The position numbers and the translations under genes were made by a program. From Halopseudomonas aestusnigri (lineage in GTDB: Bacteria; Pseudomonadota; Gammaproteobacteria; Pseudomonadales; Pseudomonadaceae), in assembly GCF_002197985.1 (NCBI RefSeq), contig NZ_NBYK01000015.1, positions 17,205 through 81,204 on the forward strand: DNA of 64,000 nucleotides, in the 5' to 3' direction. The notes beneath the pieces were generated by a model. It searched no databases and was not told the origin of the DNA. It saw only the letters and a list, made by a program, of their open reading frames with translations. Shown in pieces: positions 60,027-64,000 of this stretch. Positions within the stretch are counted from its first letter, which is position 1; every line of letters starts with the position of its first letter.

Positions 60027-61127
60027 TCAGGCGGGGTACAGCGCACCCAGAATGCGCTCACCGCCTGCTCCTGTCACGCTTGGCAGATTGCCGCTGAGGC
60101 GCTGATCAAAACGCCACGCCAGCCAGGCGAATGCGATCGCTTCCATCCAGTCCGGGCTGACTCCCAGCTCCGCTGTAGACTGAACCGCCTGTGCCGGCAG
60201 CAAATGCTGCAGCAGTGCCATCAGGTGGCGATTGCGCGCTCCACCGCCACACACAAACAGCTCGCTGCTGTCGCGCGCGGCGTGTTCGACACTTTGAGCA
60301 ATGGTCGTGGCCGTGAGCATGGCAAGGGTAGCCTGCACGTCTGCGGCCGGTATGTCGGGGCTGTGCTGGAGGTGTGCTGCCAGCCAGCCCTCGTGGAAAT
60401 ACTCGCGCCCCGTGCTTTTCGGGCCGCTGCGCGCGAAGTAGGGGTCTGCGAGCATGCGATTCAGCAAAGCCTGATGGGGGTGGCCCTGCCGCGCCCAGTC
60501 GCCGTTGGCGTCGTAAGGCAGACCCGTATGGCGCTGAGTCCAGTTGTCCATCAGGGCATTTCCCGGGCCGGAGTCAAAGCCTGCAACAGGCTGCCCCGGC
60601 CGGAGGACGGTCAGGTTGGCAAACCCGCCGATATTCACCAGGGTGCGGGTTTGTGTTGGACAGCTCAGCAGCCAGTGGTGAAATGCCGGTACCAGCGGCG
60701 CCCCCTGGCCACCGGCGGCGAGGTCGCGACTGCGAAAGTCGGCTATGACGTCGATACCGGTTAGCTCTGCGAGCAACGACGGTGAGCCGATCTGCAAGCT
60801 GAAACCCTGTTCCGGATGATGACGGACTGTCTGGCCGTGGCTGCCGATAGCGCGCACCTGCTCGGGGGCTGTCTGGCTTTGAGTCAGTAATTGCTGTACG
60901 CCCTGGGCTGCCAGTCTTGCCCATGCGTTACCCGCGACGCCGGACAAATAGAGTTCGTCGCCTCCCGGGCTGCACAGATCCAGCAATTGCTGGCGCAGAT
61001 CGGCAGGCATCGGCACGCAAAGGGCGTCCAGGCACTCGGCCCGGCGTTCATCGTTGAATCGGCAGAGGGTGATGTCGATACCATCCAGGCTGGTGCCTGA
61101 CATGATACCGACATACAAGGGGGACAT
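60027..61127 (-). CDS. anmK: anhydro-N-acetylmuramic acid kinase
   Basis: A 366-residue kinase that recycles cell-wall 1,6-anhydro-MurNAc by cleaving the anhydro bond with phosphorylation. Motifs: YVGIMSGTSLDGIDITLCRF, IGSHGQTVRHHPE, VIADFRSRDLAAGGQGAPLV, GFDSGPGNALMDNW and LFVCGGGARNRHLMALL. Start and stop overlap with the upstream M23 peptidase gene (TAATG), so the two form one operon of wall turnover. Confidence 0.96.
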   Translation of the reverse strand: MSPLYVGIMSGTSLDGIDITLCRFNDERRAECLDALCVPMPADLRQQLLDLCSPGGDELYLSGVAGNAWARLAAQGVQQLLTQSQTAPEQVRAIGSHGQTVRHHPEQGFSLQIGSPSLLAELTGIDVIADFRSRDLAAGGQGAPLVPAFHHWLLSCPTQTRTLVNIGGFANLTVLRPGQPVAGFDSGPGNALMDNWTQRHTGLPYDANGDWARQGHPHQALLNRMLADPYFARSGPKSTGREYFHEGWLAAHLQHSPDIPAADVQATLAMLTATTIAQSVEHAARDSSELFVCGGGARNRHLMALLQHLLPAQAVQSTAELGVSPDWMEAIAFAWLAWRFDQRLSGNLPSVTGAGGERILGALYPA

Positions 61128-62551
61128 TACTGATCCAGCGCGGCGAGCTGGGTAGCGCGTGTCTGGTCCATCGACGCCATCAGCTGCTGGCTGGTGGCGA
61201 GGAAGGCGGTGCGCTCACTGCTGGGGATTGGGTCGGAGGCCGGAAGCTGCACGCTAAGCGGGTCAACGTGACGGCCGTCAACACGGAATTCGTAGTGAAG
61301 GTGCGGCCCGGTGGCCAGGCCAGTCATGCCTACGTAGCCGATGATCTGCCCCTGGGTGACGTGCGTGCCCGCAGTAACACCCCGTGCGAAGCGGCTCATG
61401 TGTCCATACAGCGTCTGGTACTTGCGCCCGTGCTGGATAACGACGGCATTGCCGTAACCGCCCTTGCGGCCGGCGGAAACAACCCGGCCGTCGCCTGTCG
61501 CCTTGATGGGTGTGCCGGTGGCAGCAGCATAATCGACGCCTTTGTGGGCGCGAATGCGATTGAGCACCGGGTGCAGGCGACCGGGATTGAAGCGTGAGCT
61601 GATCCGGGCGAAGTCGACCGGGGTCCGGATGAAGGCCTTGCGCATGCTGGTGCCGTCAGCCCGGTAGTAGCTCGCATAGCCATTGCGATCCGTGTAGCGC
61701 ACCGCGGTGTAGGTCTTGCCCCGGTTGGTAAAGCGGGCGGCCAGAATGTTTCCCGCCCCTACGGTTTTGTCATCGACGTGCTTTTCCTCAAACAGCACTT
61801 CAAAGCGATCGCCTTGGCGGATGTCGCGCGCGAAGTCGACGTCATAGCCGAAGATGTTGGCCATCTGCATTGTCAGGTTGTGATTGAGCCCGGCGTGCTG
61901 AGCGGCGAGAAACAGAGAGCTGTCGATGGTGGCTTGAACGTAGCGTTCGCGGATTTCAGGCTCGATAACCTGCTTGCTGAACTGGTAGCCGTCTGCCGTT
62001 CGATCAATGCGGATGGTTTCCAGGTCGTTCAGTTTGGAGCGCATCGCGGTCAACTGACCTTCCGCGTCGGTCTGATATTCCAGCACCTGGCCCACATTCA
62101 GGCGAGTGAAGCGGCGCGCGTCCTGACTGCTGTTGATGACAGCATGCAGGGTGCTGACACCCAGGTTTGCCTGATCAAACAAGGTGGATAGGGTGTCGCC
62201 GTTGGCAACGGTAATTTGTTGCCAGGTAGGGCCGACCTCTGCAGCTGCAGTGTCAACCGCAACAAGGGGCTCGTCGTTCGCTGTGGCGGTTGCCTGCCGT
62301 GCGATATCCATCGGTTTGGGGATTGTGACTGCTTCGCTGACCAGTGCGTCCAGTTGTTCAGGAGACTGGGAAAGCGACTGGTCGGCGTTGGATTCGGGGG
62401 CCGGCAACTCGAGCTGGACTAATGTCTTCTTGGCTTCGACGTCGGCGGTAGGGACTACGAGCAGGATGATGCTCAGCGCTGCTGCGATACCGCTGGCTGC
62501 CACGAGGTGGCTTTTGGGGTATCGCGGTGACTTTTTATCTTGAGATCCCAT
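61127..62551 (-). CDS. M23 family murein endopeptidase (MepM-like)
   Basis: A 474-residue envelope protein. A single N-terminal helix (LVAASGIAAALSIILLVVPT) anchors it; an OapA/LysM-like domain follows (WQQITVANGDTLSTLFDQAN), and the C-terminal M23 domain has the LytM zinc motifs HPVLNRIRAHKGVDYAAATG and GLATGPHLHYEFRVDG. It cleaves peptidoglycan cross-links. It is operonic with anmK and divergent from tyrS, as I recall from P. aeruginosa. Confidence 0.92.
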   Translation of the reverse strand: MGSQDKKSPRYPKSHLVAASGIAAALSIILLVVPTADVEAKKTLVQLELPAPESNADQSLSQSPEQLDALVSEAVTIPKPMDIARQATATANDEPLVAVDTAAAEVGPTWQQITVANGDTLSTLFDQANLGVSTLHAVINSSQDARRFTRLNVGQVLEYQTDAEGQLTAMRSKLNDLETIRIDRTADGYQFSKQVIEPEIRERYVQATIDSSLFLAAQHAGLNHNLTMQMANIFGYDVDFARDIRQGDRFEVLFEEKHVDDKTVGAGNILAARFTNRGKTYTAVRYTDRNGYASYYRADGTSMRKAFIRTPVDFARISSRFNPGRLHPVLNRIRAHKGVDYAAATGTPIKATGDGRVVSAGRKGGYGNAVVIQHGRKYQTLYGHMSRFARGVTAGTHVTQGQIIGYVGMTGLATGPHLHYEFRVDGRHVDPLSVQLPASDPIPSSERTAFLATSQQLMASMDQTRATQLAALDQ

Positions 62552-62600
62552 AAGCGCTCTTGTGTAGAAGTATTCTAGATAAAGTGGACTAACTTGCTAA

Positions 62601-62627
62601 ATTATAATTGAAAAGCTGCTGTGGCAA
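62601..62627 (-). promoter_or_regulatory. possible promoter of the M23 peptidase-anmK operon
   Basis: On the minus strand TTGCCA (62622-62627) and a perfect TATAAT (62601-62606) are 15 bases apart, shorter than ideal, with the -10 about 50 bases before the start codon. Confidence 0.4.
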
Positions 62628-62793
62628 GCTTTTGCCTTTCCCGCCTGTCAGATTTATACCGCCAAATTATGTCCGTTTCGTAAAGCCTGCTGTCCGCAAG
62701 GTGCGCCTGCGCTGCTTGTAATTGATAGGCAATGTTGTATGGTTTGTCCCCCTGAAAACACCACCCACTGACACTCACAGGAAAACTGCAGCT

Positions 62794-63993
62794 ATGAAGC
62801 CGGTTGACGAGCAGTTGGCGCTGATCAAGCGCGGCGCCGATGAAATTCTGGTTGAGGGCGAGTTGCGCGCCAAGCTGGAGCGCGGTAAGCCACTGCGAAT
62901 CAAGGCGGGTTTTGATCCGACCGCACCTGACCTTCACCTCGGTCACACCGTGCTTATCAACAAGCTGCGACAGTTTCAGGATCTCGGTCATCAGGTTTTG
63001 TTTCTCATTGGTGACTTCACCGGCATGATCGGCGATCCGACCGGCAAGAACGTCACGCGTCAACCGCTGACTCGCGAGCAGGTGGCTGCCAACGCCGAGA
63101 CCTATAAAGAGCAGGTTTTCAAGATTCTGGATCCTTCCAAGACGGTGGTCATGTTCAATTCGACCTGGATGGACAAGATGACCTCCGCTGACATGATTCA
63201 GTTGGCGGGCAAGTACACCGTCGCTCGGATGCTGGAGCGCGATGACTTCGACAAGCGTTACAAGGGTGGTCAGTCGATCGCAATCCATGAGTTCCTGTAT
63301 CCATTGGTGCAGGGCTACGACTCTGTTGCAATGGAGGCGGATGTCGAGCTGGGTGGTACTGACCAGAAGTTTAATCTGCTGATGGGGCGTGAGCTGCAAC
63401 GGCAGTATGGGCAGGAGCCTCAGGTCATTCTCACCATGCCGATTCTGGAGGGCTTGGATGGCGTGAAGAAGATGTCCAAGTCGCTGAATAACTATATAGG
63501 CATCAGCGACGCGCCTGGTGAGATGTACAACAAGCTGGTTTCAATGCCGGACAGTATTATGTGGCGCTACTTTGAGCTGCTCAGCTTCCGCAGTATGGAG
63601 GAGATTGATCAGTTCAAATCGGACGTCGCTGCTGGTGCCAATCCGCGCGACATCAAGATCAAGCTTGCCGAAGAGTTGGTTGCTCGATTTCATGGAGAAG
63701 AGGCCGCGGCCAATGCTCACCGCTCAGCAGGCAATCGTCTGAAAGATGGCGAGCTGCCGGCGGATATTCCAGAAGTGGTTATTGAGGCGGAGGCTGATCT
63801 GCCGATTTCCGCAGTTATCAATCGGGCCGGTATGGCGAAGAATGCTGCTGCTGCGCGTGATTTGCTTTCTGCCGGTTCGGTGAAGGTTAACGGTGAAGTG
63901 GTCGACCACTCCTGTGTGCTTGCGCTGGGTGAAGAGTACGTGTGTCAGGCCGGTAAAAAGCGGTTTGCCAAAATTCTTCTGAAAAAGGCTTGA
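62794..63993 (+). CDS. tyrS: tyrosyl-tRNA synthetase
   Basis: A 399-residue class I synthetase charging tRNA-Tyr. The HIGH-type signature is [10 protein letters not shown] and the KMSKS loop is [12 protein letters not shown]. The C-terminal S4 RNA-binding domain covers about residues 335-399 ([32 protein letters not shown]). The ATG at 62794 gives the family N-terminus [14 protein letters not shown]; the frame upstream is not conserved. From memory, rRNA genes follow tyrS in P. aeruginosa, but the window ends first. Confidence 0.97.
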   Translation: MKPVDEQLALIKRGADEILVEGELRAKLERGKPLRIKAGFDPTAPDLHLGHTVLINKLRQFQDLGHQVLFLIGDFTGMIGDPTGKNVTRQPLTREQVAANAETYKEQVFKILDPSKTVVMFNSTWMDKMTSADMIQLAGKYTVARMLERDDFDKRYKGGQSIAIHEFLYPLVQGYDSVAMEADVELGGTDQKFNLLMGRELQRQYGQEPQVILTMPILEGLDGVKKMSKSLNNYIGISDAPGEMYNKLVSMPDSIMWRYFELLSFRSMEEIDQFKSDVAAGANPRDIKIKLAEELVARFHGEEAAANAHRSAGNRLKDGELPADIPEVVIEAEADLPISAVINRAGMAKNAAAARDLLSAGSVKVNGEVVDHSCVLALGEEYVCQAGKKRFAKILLKKA

Positions 63994-64000
63994 CGGGAGA

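Overview
The window is chromosomal DNA from a GC-rich gammaproteobacterium of the Pseudomonas lineage. The clearest evidence is two long blocks that, from memory, match conserved Pseudomonas gene order. One is nrdR-ribD-ribE-ribB-ribH-nusB-thiL-pgpA-ribA facing xseB-ispA-dxs. The other is vfr / osmC-like / coq7 / HIT / AAA ATPase / hemJ / argC / bactofilin / erpA / anmK / M23 peptidase / tyrS. An NhaD-type Na+/H+ antiporter inside the rib cluster and a Vibrio-like TonB2 cluster suggest a marine or halotolerant member (Halopseudomonas / P. pertucinogena group); that placement is inference.

Layout. 1-5.3 kb: uvrA (partial), a YajR-type MFS transporter, ssb, a histidine-phosphatase-family protein and an RmlD-like protein lacking the usual catalytic motif. 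5.4-11 kb: ompW with an ANR-type promoter, then a six-gene TonB2-type energising operon (DUF3450, TtpC-like, ExbB, ExbD, TonB, TPR). 11-14.2 kb: a putatively Zur-controlled operon (His-rich DUF2796 protein, ABC ATPase, ABC permease, DUF3299). 14.3-19.4 kb: a CnoX/YbbN-like thioredoxin-TPR protein, a methyltransferase, and a LysR regulator divergent from nitronate monooxygenase and acyl-CoA synthetase genes. 19.5-29.4 kb: nrdR, riboflavin genes, nusB, thiL, pgpA, an aspartic protease, ribA, a membrane protein and a BtuF-like protein.

29.4-42.7 kb is an accessory block lying between two conserved convergent operons. It holds an Abi_2/AbiF-type HEPN gene facing a compact promoter-RNA-terminator unit, an unrecognised small ORF, a NYN/LOTUS protein, a PAAR-Tle1 type VI lipase with a DUF2931 lipoprotein as probable immunity protein, an MksFEB condensin without the MksG nuclease, a long inverted-repeat element, and btuB under a cobalamin riboswitch. 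42.7-53.2 kb: dxs-ispA-xseB, a small conserved protein, a globin-coupled GGDEF-EAL protein, an Aer-like chemoreceptor, rsmE, bioA and vfr. 53.3-64 kb: the vfr-tyrS conserved block.

Functional themes. Riboflavin synthesis is complete, but GTP cyclohydrolase II activity must come from the separate ribA because the matching domain of RibB lacks its zinc cysteines. TonB-dependent uptake is represented by the TonB2-like operon, btuB with its riboswitch, and a BtuF-like binding protein. Conflict and defence genes cluster in the accessory block. The most interesting candidate system is the AbiF-like HEPN protein with its convergent small RNA, a possible RNA-antitoxin module. No rRNA, tRNA, CRISPR array, insertion sequence or integrase was recognised.
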